Shown one piece after another: positions 16,292 to 28,600 of a stretch of DNA of 64,000 nt; position 1 is the first letter of the stretch, and each line of letters opens with the position of its first letter. Made by a program: the position numbers and the translations under genes. Under the pieces are notes generated by a model, which saw only the letters and a program-made list of their open reading frames with translations, did not search any database and was not told the DNA's origin. This DNA comes from Chrysoperla carnea (lineage: Eukaryota; Arthropoda; Insecta; Neuroptera; Chrysopidae), in NCBI RefSeq assembly GCF_905475395.1, contig NC_058340.1, positions 55,902,181 through 55,966,180 on the forward strand, written 5' to 3'.

Positions 16292-19200
16292 ATGGAAGAT
16301 CCTTCGAAAGTTGATTACACGCTAATGAAGATGTTGCTATCTGCGCCAGTTTCAAATACATTTGAGAATACAGCGGTAAATTATTCAATTCTTTATTCTA
16401 TTGAAATTTATTAAATATTTTAATTTTTTGCTTGCAAAAATCATTGAAAAACTATAAAATGATTGAAGCCTAACCTAACTTTACGACCAAAAGGAATATT
16501 TGCTTTTTTTAAGTAACAGTGTTGTAATTGAACTAAATTGCATCCTTTTGTAATTATTAAAATAATTTAATTGACCAATTGAATAAACTTTTGTTTTATT
16601 TTCGTTATCAAAACAATATGAAATTTACATAGATTGTAACAGTTAAATTCAGTGGATAAGTTTAATTTTCATAAACTTGTGTATGTATATGTTGTGAGTA
16701 ATTTAATCCGTTCATAGGCCTCATCACCGCCTTTAAATTTGGGACCGCTTTACGTATCGAATACAACAAGTGTACCTAGTCCTATGAGTGACATGGGGGA
16801 TGATAGTCAACAAAAACTTGCTACATATTTTCAGCAAATTACAGGATCAGCAGTAAGTTTCATATCATATACACTTGTATACATTTAAAAAAATGTATTT
16901 AGTTTTTAAATAATTTTAAGTAACTCACGAGTGCTCCAAACGTTATATTTGTTACTCAGTCTTCTGTAAGATACAGGTTGTTCAAATGTTAAGTAAAATG
17001 TTTTAATGAGTGATTTTTGATGATTTAATGATTTTTTTGCTGTTTTGAACTTTTTTTTTTTTTATGTCGAAGAGTTTTAAACGTGTAATAAAACCTGAAT
17101 TTTAATAAGTTGTTATTCAATATCGAAAGCTTATAAAATTTATATTTTGAGATAAATATGGCCTCTGATGTATAATTATTAATATAATAGGAAATATTTA
17201 TGTATTCTTTTTATATTTTTAATTCATTGTTTACACCGTTATAACAAAGTAAAAAATATAAATACTGCTTAAAAATGCTGTATTTAAGTGTAAAAAAATA
17301 TTTAAAATACATTATAATTTTGAGATATTTAGACGCAGTTTTTTGGCGCTCTCTGCTGATGACGTATAAGTACATGATCTGTCAATTTTTGACAGTTCAA
17401 TGTATAATTTACACTTTAAAAAAATGAATTTACAACACAGAATTTACACTCGTTTTTATTAAGTTTTCTAATAAAAAGCCGTAGAATAGTATAATTTAAT
17501 GAAATACCATAAAATGTAAGTAATTAATATCATACAGTATGTCAACAAGTTTGACAAGCCCGTACTTTGATGTCACGTTCGTATAAAAATCTGAATTTCC
17601 GTTTTAGAAATTTTTAAATGCCCTCACTGAATTTGTACTTTTATTAATTAATTTTAAAGATATTAATTACTAAAATAATGGTTTAGTTGAAATGTCCAGT
17701 CATTAAAGTTACGGAAGACAAATATTTGAACCAAATTTAAATTTCATGAATATTCCCTATTGAATATGTAATATTTATTTAATTTGATTTTTTGCGAAAC
17801 GTACATTTCATCTTTAAGATTAACTGTTTGTTATAAAAAAAATTGTTAGTAGTCTGGCGTTTAGTTTTAAAGTTATTATTATATAAATAATTGAGAATTC
17901 GTATGTTTGAATATTTTATTTAAGAGCCTATGACCTTATTTCGAATAAAAACCTTGTTATAAAGGTTTCATAAATTTAAAAATTCAGAATAATTCACTTT
18001 GACCGTTTTAAGAATATGGCTATAACCATTAAGTTGATGCATATTCAATGAATTTGACGGGATGTTAATGGAATAGATACACATAATCCAGTCGTCTCCA
18101 CCTTGAATTATCGATGTTAAAACTGTAAAAGGGCAATTAAGCAAGGATATCGTCAATAAATCATTCATTGATACTAGAAATACCTTGTGTGATTTGAAAA
18201 TTTTGTTTTACGATGCATGCATTTCTTATTTTTAGAATTTAGTTTTTGCATTTTTTTAATATTCAAAAATCAAAAAAGTAAGGAGCAAGCTTTTAAGACG
18301 CAATTTGTCCACATTTGAAAATTTTCGGATAGTAAAATGGTTCTCACGAAAATCTTAAATTTTCCAGAAATTTATATTCATTCCCTCTTCATAGACATTC
18401 TTCCGGGTCGCGTGGCTAGCCTTAGAAACACTTCTTAAAAGTTACCTTTGAATGTCTATTCAAAAAAAAGCTCATTTCATCAAAATAAAATACAAGATTG
18501 TGTCTAATATTAGCTCTTAACAAGTATAATAATACAAGCATTTGTATTATTTTGGACAGATTGCGATTAAAAAGCCTATTCTTAAATTTATTAAATGTTC
18601 ATGTTTAACGTTTATTCGATTTTCATAGGATACTGAAGTAGATGTGGTACAGTTAGATCATTGTTACTCTAAACCATGGAATTGGAGACAGGAAACAAGT
18701 TTTATGCGTCCAAGTAAAACTTTATTTATCAATAATAAAATACAATCACAAGACGTACCAATTTTGAGCCCACCTTTAGAAGACGAAGATGGAGAACTTG
18801 ATGTGGTGGATAGTCCTGCGAATCCTGTACCAATTTATGATATTGAACGTGCGAAACGACAAATGGATGAATGTGAAATTCATTCAAAAGCTGCGCGATT
18901 AAACGACAATGATGAATGGGAAGATACCATAAATAAGTAGGATGTTATTTGTTGTTTTATTTATTCTTTAGTTAATGATCAAAGGAGAGAGCAGATTTCT
19001 TACGGAAAATGAAATTTTTTATTTTCAGAGATTCTTGGACATCATCACAGCATCGTTTATTTAATAAAATGTTAAGAATTTTACAAAATGATCGATTAGG
19101 ACGATTAGTATATTCAAACTCTTGGAATGAACCAGTTTTAAGACGTGCCGTTATTGATAAATCAGCTAAACGAGCTCGATACCTTTTATCATCAATATAT

Positions 19201-22200
19201 TGGGAACAAAAATTAACTCAATGGCTACATAATTTACTTGTGGAAAATTTAAGCGGAGCATATTTAACTTGTTATCTCGATATTTTACAGGTTTCTCCAA
19301 TCGTTGTTCAATTTTTTTGAATAAAAAATTTTTTTCTAATGCTTTAATGTATTTTCAGACTTTAAAATCAAAAATACCAACTTTAGTAGATAAAATGATG
19401 TTTGGGCCGAACTCATCAACAAAAGTTGGTTTAACAAGTAACGAAAATCTCTTTCCTTTATTAAAACGATCATGGGATCCTGTTGCCCAAACTTTGACTC
19501 AACATAAATCGAAAAAATTACCAGGAAATCCAATAATTATTATTGTACCATCGTCTCCAAATTTCCGTACTAGCCAATCAAAACGTTTACATAATTGGGT
19601 CACTTCATTTAGTCACTTAGGAACTGTTGTTGTGGTTCATACAAGTTTAGGTAATATTATAAATATATGAGGTCCACCAATTAAGGCGCTTGAAAGCAGA
19701 CGCATATTCAATAATGTAGAATCAGAATCAGGATTAAGTTTATAGTTTTCGATTAAATGCTAGCCTTCAGCATTTAGGTTTGAAAAATAATATTGGGCAA
19801 ATATTCATGGATTGGCAATAATAACTTCATGGATCAACTTCATGGATTCGGATCGAATAACATTTAAAGCGGTGAATGGCAAACCTTGATAAATAATGTC
19901 ACTGTAGAACTGGCCTTTGCTTTCCTGTGTTTCAAATGGCGGATCATATATTTTCGTCCTTTTCCTTTGATTCATACCTATATCTATCCTTCTTCCAGAT
20001 CGAAATAACCTTTTAAAAGTGCGAAAATATAAAACCCGTAAAGGTACCTTTCCTAAATCCTTATATCATAATATGTCGAATATTTATTAAAATTTTGAAA
20101 AAAATACACGTTCAAAATTTCTTTAGGAAATGCTGGAAGTCGGATGACAATGACCAATTGTTTAGATCAAATGATTGTTGCGACTCGAGCAAAATTACAA
20201 GAAGTCCGTTCTGATTGTCCAGGTCGTCCGATTATATTAGTAGGTTTTAATACTGGTGGTGCACTTGCATGCCAAATTGCAGAAATGGAATCTGTTAGTG
20301 CAGTAGTAAGTTTGGGATTTCCATTACTAACAGTTGATGGAGTTAGAGGGGAACCCGATGATATGCTTATGGAACTGCAGGTACCAGTTCTGTTTGTTAT
20401 TGGTCAGTGTGCTTTAACTGCTTCGTAAGTATATTTTATAATTTAGGAAACGATTTGTCTGCTATTTTCTTCTTGAAGTAAAACTAATGTTTGTTTTTGT
20501 AATTGTTAACAAATTAATTTAGACCTGCAGAAATAGAATATCTTAGAGAACACATGCGTGTTGAAACTGGACTAGTAATAGTGGGTAGTGCGGATGATTA
20601 TTTAAGAGTTTCAATGAAGAAAAGGAAAATGGATGGGATCACACAAAGTATGGTTGATAGGTGTATTGTGGTAATATATAATTCTATAAAATTTTATTAA
20701 ACATATCGATCTGTTTATTTAAAACAGATTAGCTTTTTCCTTTTGTCTCAATGTTGTACACTATATCTAAGTAGAAAAGAATAGTATCATTACGATGTTA
20801 TATTACTAAATGTTTCTACTTACACACAGTGTAGACAGTGTAAACACTAGGATAGAAATAGAACATACGAGAACATATATATTAAAGACGGAAAACTGCA
20901 GTAGAGAGGGTAGCAGAAAAAACGGCTTTTTGTCTCTTTTTTCAGTCGATTGAACAATTTTCAAGTGTTTTCAATCACTTAGAAAGCCTGATGCGGAGTA
21001 CAAAGTACGCAACGATCGATGATCGCCCAGCTAGGTGCCTTAAATTCAGCCACGGGCGCTTATAGTTCGGCAAGTAGGTCATGTCCTTAATATAGATGTT
21101 CTTGAGAACATACCTAATGTTTTTTTAAGAGTTAAAGTTGCGTTTTCATTGACGCTATGCTGTACTCGTTTTTTTTTTAAACTTTTAAGATAGTACGATC
21201 AAGGTGACAAATAAATAATTAGATTTTTTTAAAGTTATTTTCTTTAAATAGCACTCTCTTAATTAAACTAATTTTTATTTATATAAATTAATCAAAAATC
21301 ATTTTTAAAGGATGAAGTAGGTGATTTTATTGGTAGTTTACTTATTTCACCATATCCACCACAATTACGTCAATCACCTGTATATAATCAAACTGTATCA
21401 ACAACAGAACAAACTGTAAAAAGAAAAACCGCTGTAAAGAGACGAACTTCAACAGGAAGTGAAACTGTAGATAGTGAACCACCATCTCCACAACCGAAAA
21501 AAATAACTAGACCGGGTAAAACTTAAATTATATAATTAACTAAATGTGAAATATACACAGACTTATTTTAAATATAGACTGGTAACAAATCATTAGACAG
21601 TACAAGTCTGTACGTTGTACGTAAAGATACGTACACTCGTACAAGTTAAAATAAACGCTAAAGTTGAACCATTTTAAGTGATATTACTATAACAGTACAT
21701 GTAACTATACATATAATGTTATAGCTATAACAGTTAAAATGGTAAAACATCTATATTTTTTGTGACACAGAGTGTATATAGATTGTGATACAATGACATG
21801 GCCACTTACATACGAGAGAATATAATGAACAGAAAAGCTTAAATTGGTTAGATGACTGATATCGAATTTGCTACATTAACCATAAAAATGTAAACGAAGA
21901 CTTGATACCATAACAAAATTTGCAAGTTAAATTAAAATTGATTCAAAAATTGTTGCCCGCCTCTTTCTTGCAAAATAGAGTTTTATATGTAATCTCTAGG
22001 GCGATACACAACAATGCTGTCACTTTAAAAGTACCGATCCCTTTGTTTAATCAGGAGTTTTAAATGTTATCCGTATTTTTTTTACATACGTGCAGTGAGA
22101 ATTATTCACCTGAAGTAATAAAAAAAAATTTGGTCATCATCACAATTGTCAGTCTACATTTAACATTAAGTCTATGTAAACTGTAATTCAAGGATTTAAT

Positions 22201-24499
22201 TTCAAAATAAAAGTAAAATTTCAATTTTTTTTAAAATAGTTGGTAGACCACCAAAAGATGGAAAATATTCACGAGTTCAAAAAATGAAAATGTCAGCAGC
22301 TGCGTATCAACAAGATACAAGTCAAATGAATGCATTACACAGTACGGATGGTAACAATCCAAGTGGTGGCAATTTAACCGGTACTATACCTGATCCAAAT
22401 AGGCCTATAGCACGACAAACGAATCAATCCATACAATCAAATACAAACTTTAAAAATGTACCAAAAGTAATGAGTAATAATCCCATTGTTCGGACTGTTG
22501 GAAAGATTTTATCTACAGCAGATGCATTACGCAATAGCAACAGTATTGATGTTGTAAATGAGGCTGTTGCAAATATTTTACCACCGGCTTCGTCAATATC
22601 AGGTAATTTATTGTCAATATCAAGTACATAAATAGGGAAGTATAATTTGGGTTAGGAAATTGAATTTTTTATATTAAATTTGATTGAAACATTTTGGTAT
22701 AATCTTGTTAATAAATATTTTTACATATTTCCCTTGCAAAGAAAATCAAGTATTGTGGTTGCGAAAAATGAGAAATTTCGTTTTCGATAACAATTTCTAT
22801 TTAACTTTTTCTAGCTGCCTAAGGCCTAATATCTAGAATCCGCCAGGTTTTCCAGCTAAAATTAGAGTCGAACGATTACACCGATCTATTAGATCTCGTT
22901 TTAACTTGAATCATTTCTTACAGATTTTTCAGGTGGAAATCAAACAAAATCTACAATGGCAACTAAACATGTGCCATCAAGCACTAGTCAACTATCGAAC
23001 TTATTAAATGGATCAAATCAGGGTCGGTTTCATATTCCAAAAACTATGCAACCAAATCACAATAACCCAAAATCAAATTCCTTTAATTCTGGTATCAAAG
23101 GTAAAAGTGAATTCAAGTGTAAGATATTATAAAACTATCTTAAAATTGGTCATTTGCAAAAATTAATTGTTGTACGTTTTTTATTTTAGTGCTTGAAAAT
23201 ATAACGCTGCCGTCATCTACGAAATTTTTAACAGCAGGTGGTAGACCAATTGATTTATCAAAATTGACTTTATTAAATTCACTAACAAAAGTTGGTAATA
23301 TAGATAAAATGGTGGTTTTAGGGGACAATAATACGCTGAGCGGTGTCAGTGGGGATTCATCAACTTATGTGACAACAATCAAAGGCTTAAATAATATGCA
23401 AACATCTGTGTCTGGAACAATTGGAGGATATAAAAATCCATCAAAATCAATCATGACAAATTCAATGGATTCAAAAACACAAGTAAAATATATTTCAAAA
23501 TCAGCGGTAATACGATCACCAATGATGGGTGCGCCACGTAAACATGTATATACAACAAATTCACGTTTACGATCCCCATTAACGGTAAAAACATCATCAG
23601 TAAGTGAAGCTGTGATACCGGGTCCAGCGGATTTATCTGGTACTAATATTTTAGATATTCCTATCATTTTTGCTGATAATGATGGAACATTATTACCTAG
23701 TGAAAATTTAACAACACCAATTATTCCTCAAAATCCTGTTGTATCTACCATAAATCCTCCAATTGTTGTAACCACAAAACCAACTGTTAATAAAGTAGTT
23801 TTAATTAATAAACCAACCAATATTCCTCAACAAAAACAGGTCCTTCAAAACCAACAGCAGCAACAATTACAAACCCAACAGATTTATGAAACACAAATTC
23901 AACAAACAAAACCTAAAACAATTTTAACTACATCCAAATCTCCAGGTCCCGTCATTTCCTCTGTTCCACCATTAAAATATACTAAAATTATTTTAGCTAA
24001 AAGATCGACTGGAAATGAAATTATTCGTTCAAATGTAGTAGCATCAACGGCTACGGCTACTATTGCACAACAAAATGTTACGTATAGTGCGTGTCCTCCA
24101 CCACCACATTCATCTTCCTCGTCGTCATCGTCCCCACAACCATTTACAAAAATGGCTGATATACCATTTGAAAGTGTTGATGTGGAGCAACAAATAAAAG
24201 CTAGTACACTAGCTAAACCTATACAAACAGCAGTTGTAAATGCTCAAACTATAAAAAATAAACCAGAATTAAAAACATTTACATTAACACCGTTTCGTGG
24301 TAATACATCGACAACACCTAGAATTTTGAATAAATTTTCAAATGTGAAACAAAATATAAACACTAGTACTGCAACAATTATTACTAATAAGAATATAGTG
24401 ACATCTGTTGCTAATAAAATTGTACCATCACCGTCGGCGTCATCCACTTTACAGGCTCAGGCTCAGCAAATTGAAGAACCAATGGAAATAGATGAATAG
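16292..24499 (+). CDS. KANSL3: KANSL3/NSL3, KAT8 regulatory NSL complex subunit 3
   Basis: A scaffold subunit of the NSL complex, which carries the MOF/KAT8 acetyltransferase to promoters of housekeeping genes (the Drosophila counterpart is Rcd1/NSL3). Exons: 16292-16375, 16718-16852, 18629-18936, 19029-19290, 19359-19650, 20127-20424, 20523-20670, 21311-21515, 22240-22602, 22924-23100, 23190-24499. They total 3582 nt, 1193 aa plus stop, with every phase consistent. The N-terminal part holds a conserved helical region (SWTSSQHRLFNKMLRILQND). An alpha/beta-hydrolase-like domain covers about residues 320-540, with IILVGFNTGGALACQ, VSLGFPLLTVDGVRGEPDD, VPVLFVIGQ and DGITQSMVDRCIVDEVGDFI. The nucleophile-elbow position reads GFNTG, with Asn in place of the catalytic Ser, so it is a pseudo-hydrolase. 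The C-terminal half is disordered: Thr-, Asn-, Gln- and Ser-rich, with a Ser run at about 24112-24135. Reading past the exon 8 donor gives a stop four codons later. Confidence 0.95.
16853..18628 (+). other. KANSL3 intron 2
   Basis: A 1.8 kb A+T-rich intron with no recognisable exon on either strand. The only structure noticed is a short palindrome at about 17380-17396 (CTGTCAATTTTTGACAG). Confidence 0.6.
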
Positions 24500-25664
24500 T
24501 TTATTATTAATTTGTTTATTATTAAGTTATGTTATGTAAATAATTATTTTGTGATCTATAAATATTATTAGGTACTTTATATAAGATAATTCATTAAAAG
24601 AAATGTTATATATATAAAATTAATTGAGTTTTAATTCTTTAATCCTTGGTCCTATAACATGATTGAAACTAGTGATGTGATGAATATTCTGAAAATAATG
24701 GATGCTTTTATTGTGTTTATTGATTGATTTAGGATTTTTAAACATACATGCGAAAATGGAAAGTTCGCTATATGCCCAGAACGGTTGATTTTAGGAAAAA
24801 AAGGACGAACATTTTTATCCAGAAGCTCATAGAATGTTTATTCAAATAACATCAATGAAAAATTTTGAGAAATTTCGAAATAAATGATAATGGACGATTT
24901 TCTATAGGTTTTTTGGAGATTTCTTAGACATATGTCTTTATTACCTATAAAATTAAAGCAAGCTAGGATTAATCACCTACGTTGGCAAAGATATATTTGA
25001 TCCATTCATGTTAGTCAAAGTAAGTATCTCGGAATTTGAGATACGCAGCTATAAACTTGTATTTTGACATGCTAAAAGTTGTCTCAAAACTATGGAATAT
25101 TTAAATAGGAGTTAAAGTAAAAAAGTGTCCATCTAAAAACAGCAAATAACAGTTGCAAAATTGAACAGAATGGCGCTTGTGTAGCAGGAGGAGTTTGATG
25201 TGAAATTCTCTATCCTTCTCGAACAACTTTTTTAGATCTTTATCTTACTCTTATTACTTTGAGCACTTCTTTTAAAACTTACACTTTTGTTACAGCAGCG
25301 CCACTTTTATTTGCTGCTTTTCGATGGACACTTTTTATTTTTATAATTTTCAATTGTTTTCATGAGAATGGTATAGGAAATGTCAAATTAAAATTATTGA
25401 AAAATAACAAAATAAAATTAACATAATTATTACTAATTTAAATTTGTTAGAAAATATTATTAAATTTTCAATGTAAAGCATATATGCAATAAATAGTTTT
25501 ATATGCCAATTCAATCAATAATTAAAGTAGCTTGTCGTTACTGTGGTAACTCCCTGAAATAATAATCATGCACGGAGCGAATACCTATTTCTTTGAAAGT
25601 GGGTAAATAATCAAATTCAATTTTCAAGAACAATAAATATATATATTTTTTCATTTAATAAAGA
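24500..25664. other. Convergent 3' spacer between KANSL3 and the bZIP gene
   Basis: The two genes end towards each other, so this stretch holds both 3' UTRs and an inverted-repeat element at 25119-25337. No coding frame was seen. Confidence 0.55.
25119..25337. repeat. MITE-like element with about 30-base terminal inverted repeats
   Basis: The left end AAAAAGTGTCCATCTAAAAA then CAGCAAATAA pairs with the right end TTATTTGCTGCTTTTCGATG then GACACTTTTT. GGCGCTT at about 25172 and its near-complement AGCGCC at about 25296 extend the pairing inward. No open frame was found inside. Confidence 0.6.
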
Positions 25665-28600
25665 TTAAGTTGGTGAACAAATTTGAATGTCTGGAGTAAG
25701 TTGACTTGATTCTGTAGATTTCTTAAAAAATAACATTTGTCTTAAAGATGTTGCTTCTTCTCTTAATGTCAATATTTGTGCTCGTAGTATTGCATTTTCA
25801 TGCTCCAACATTGATGCTCTTAATGCTATCTGAAAGAGAAATAAAAATTAGATTTATTTTGTACGTCTAGCACCACTCATTAACTCTAAAAGGTTCACAC
25901 TAAAAGATAGATTGCGTTGTTGTTTATAAAAATGGATAAGATAACCATCTTCGTGTCACCCAACCTCAAGTAGTTATTTGACTTGGTAGGCAGTTAGGCA
26001 AGTTACTCCCCTAATCGCGTCCCTAACTAAAGTCTATCCTCAAATAATCCTTCAACTTGGTAAGCATGTTACACCCACGTTTACCCCCACCTCCCCTTTC
26101 AATATATAATCATTAATTTTGTACATACTTGATCTTCGCGTATTTTACGGGCATCTCGTGACTTTTTAGCAGCTTGATTGTTTCGCTTTCTTCTTTCAAA
26201 ATATTTATCATCTTTTTGTTCATCTGGTATTGGTTTTTTCTCACCACGTTGCCGTCTTGATAGTTGATTTCCAAAATTTAAACTACTTACTGATAGTGAA
26301 CGCGGTAATATACCTGCATTGAATAAAAATTACATTTAAAAATTATTATTCAAATTAATAATTCTCTGCTCATGTAGCCTAGATTCGCCAAAGGGAACTT
26401 TTATATTTTTTGGATTGAAATTGTTTATTTTTGGCTATTCTAGAAAATGATTTTTATCCAAATCGTGCAAAAATATTTGCCCAATTTTTGATATTTTTCT
26501 TTAAAGGTACGTAAGCCCTAGAAAATCGACAAAATTTGCAAAAATTTTCCTTTCATGTATTTGAAACTTTTGACCCAAAAAATTCATAAATTGGTTTCAT
26601 TTTACGATTGGGTGAGTACTAAAAGATTTTAGACCGGAGTGATTCTAGATATTCTTGAGTGATTCTTGAAAAATACCCATCGAATTATCAAATGACATGA
26701 CTGTTTTATTTTTTGAGTACTAATTCAAAGAAATCCAAACTCCACTCTTTAGTTTTGTGCTCTGGGCATATTTAAGGGAAGGGGGTATATTTAGGGGACG
26801 GAGGGTATATTTTGGGTTTGATTATGGGAAAAACTGAAAACTGACATATTATTTTTGGATTCAGATATTTGGATTCAGTGCAGACCCAAAAAAATCCTTG
26901 ATACTGATTTTCAGCAATTTTTAAATTTTCTTTATAGGTATTTTTAGCTATTTTGCCCTTCTTTTGGGAGAAGTATGCCCCTTTAAATACCGAAAAAGAT
27001 AAAATTTCTATAAAATTTGGATTCAGAAAAAAAAATTCCCAGTCCACAAAACTAAAGGGTGAAGTTCAAAGAGAGTCAAATATCATAGGAAACATTTAAA
27101 AAAAATTATGAAAATCGGAATTGTGAGTCAATTTGTCCTGGCCATTGATGGACTTAATAAAACTAATTTTTAAGACTAAATTGTTTTAAGACTGTTTTTA
27201 CGTCATTATTATTTGCTTATTTTTAAAATGAAATGGTTGTTGAGGTAGGGTTGATTATATGCAGTTTTTGTCACTTACTCGATTTCTTATTCTCCATTTG
27301 ATGATAAATTTTTGAGATTGGTGGATATCCTATGAAATTTTGTGCTGTTATAAATGGCGACGGAGTAATCCCATAATTTGCATAGTTATTATTACTTTGT
27401 GTACTCAAATTAGTGTTAGGTGTGGCATCATTTGTTGAGTCTGGTGCTGACGGTGACGACAAATTCGTTGTACTTGATATTCTGGTTGAATTTTCAATTT
27501 GTAACAATCGTTCATTTAAATCTGAAAACAAAAATTTTTCATAGATTTCTTCAAAACTAGCCGGTGGAAATTAAAAAAAACTATTTAAATTAAAGTTAAA
27601 CCTTAATAAATTATTGAAAAAAAAAAGTGTACCCGTTGTACCCGACTAATTAAGGATGTATGAGCACGGTACTGGGGACACAAATTAAATAAATATTTAT
27701 TTTCAATTTTATATCTATAGAGTAGGTAATTTTCAAAATATCGGAAATTGAAAATTTTGTTTTATTTAGCTTTCGATAAACCAAGGCAGATATCAAAAAA
27801 TTGTCTTCTTATTTTTGGTCTACGTTCATGAAGTTAATACAAAATTCGTCATCAAAGTTGAAAATATGGTAAAAATAATTTCAACCACAAGTCTAAACTT
27901 GTTTTGGCGCTCGTACTATCTTGAAGATGGATTGTGGGACATCTTTTAAAAAACTTACGAAGAGAAATTATATCACGAAAATAGTTTTCTATTTTTTTTT
28001 TTTTTTTAAATAGTTTTTCGATTGGTATTTTCTCATACAATTTCATGCTGGTGGTTTTTCATTTTAATTCGAAATTAAATTAAATTTTTTCTTATTATAT
28101 TCTAAAAGAATTATTCATTTATTTGTTGTGGTTATCAAAATTAATTATATTGGTTTACTATATGATTCTTTTTTGGATTATATATATATATGTATATATA
28201 GAGTGTCCTCATTGCTGTAATCGTGAAATAAACAGAGGGTACACGCTATAAATCAGGAATGGGGTTTTGGATTTTTCGATAAACAAAACATCTCTGGATT
28301 TCTTGATATATTTAGGCAAGTAGGTTTTTTTTTGTAAAAAATTTCTCTGACTCTTGATCTTTGCAGAGAAAATTTGAACTAATTTCGGTTTTTTGAGATC
28401 TTTTTCGGATGGATATTGTCGAGTTTTATGAATAATAGTTCTCGAAAAAATAAAAACTTTAAAAATTGTATAGCAACCGAATACTTATTCACGAATACTT
28501 TTCTTCCTCGAAAAATTTATGCGGACTTTTTATAGGCGGTTTTTCCTGGTATCATTTTCCAAATTTGAATTTAGGGTATAAAAATATGTGAAACAATTCT

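Noticed and set aside
23365-24447. Minus-strand open frames opposite the last KANSL3 exon
   Set aside because: They mirror the Thr/Asn/Val-rich KANSL3 tail and have no independent signal.
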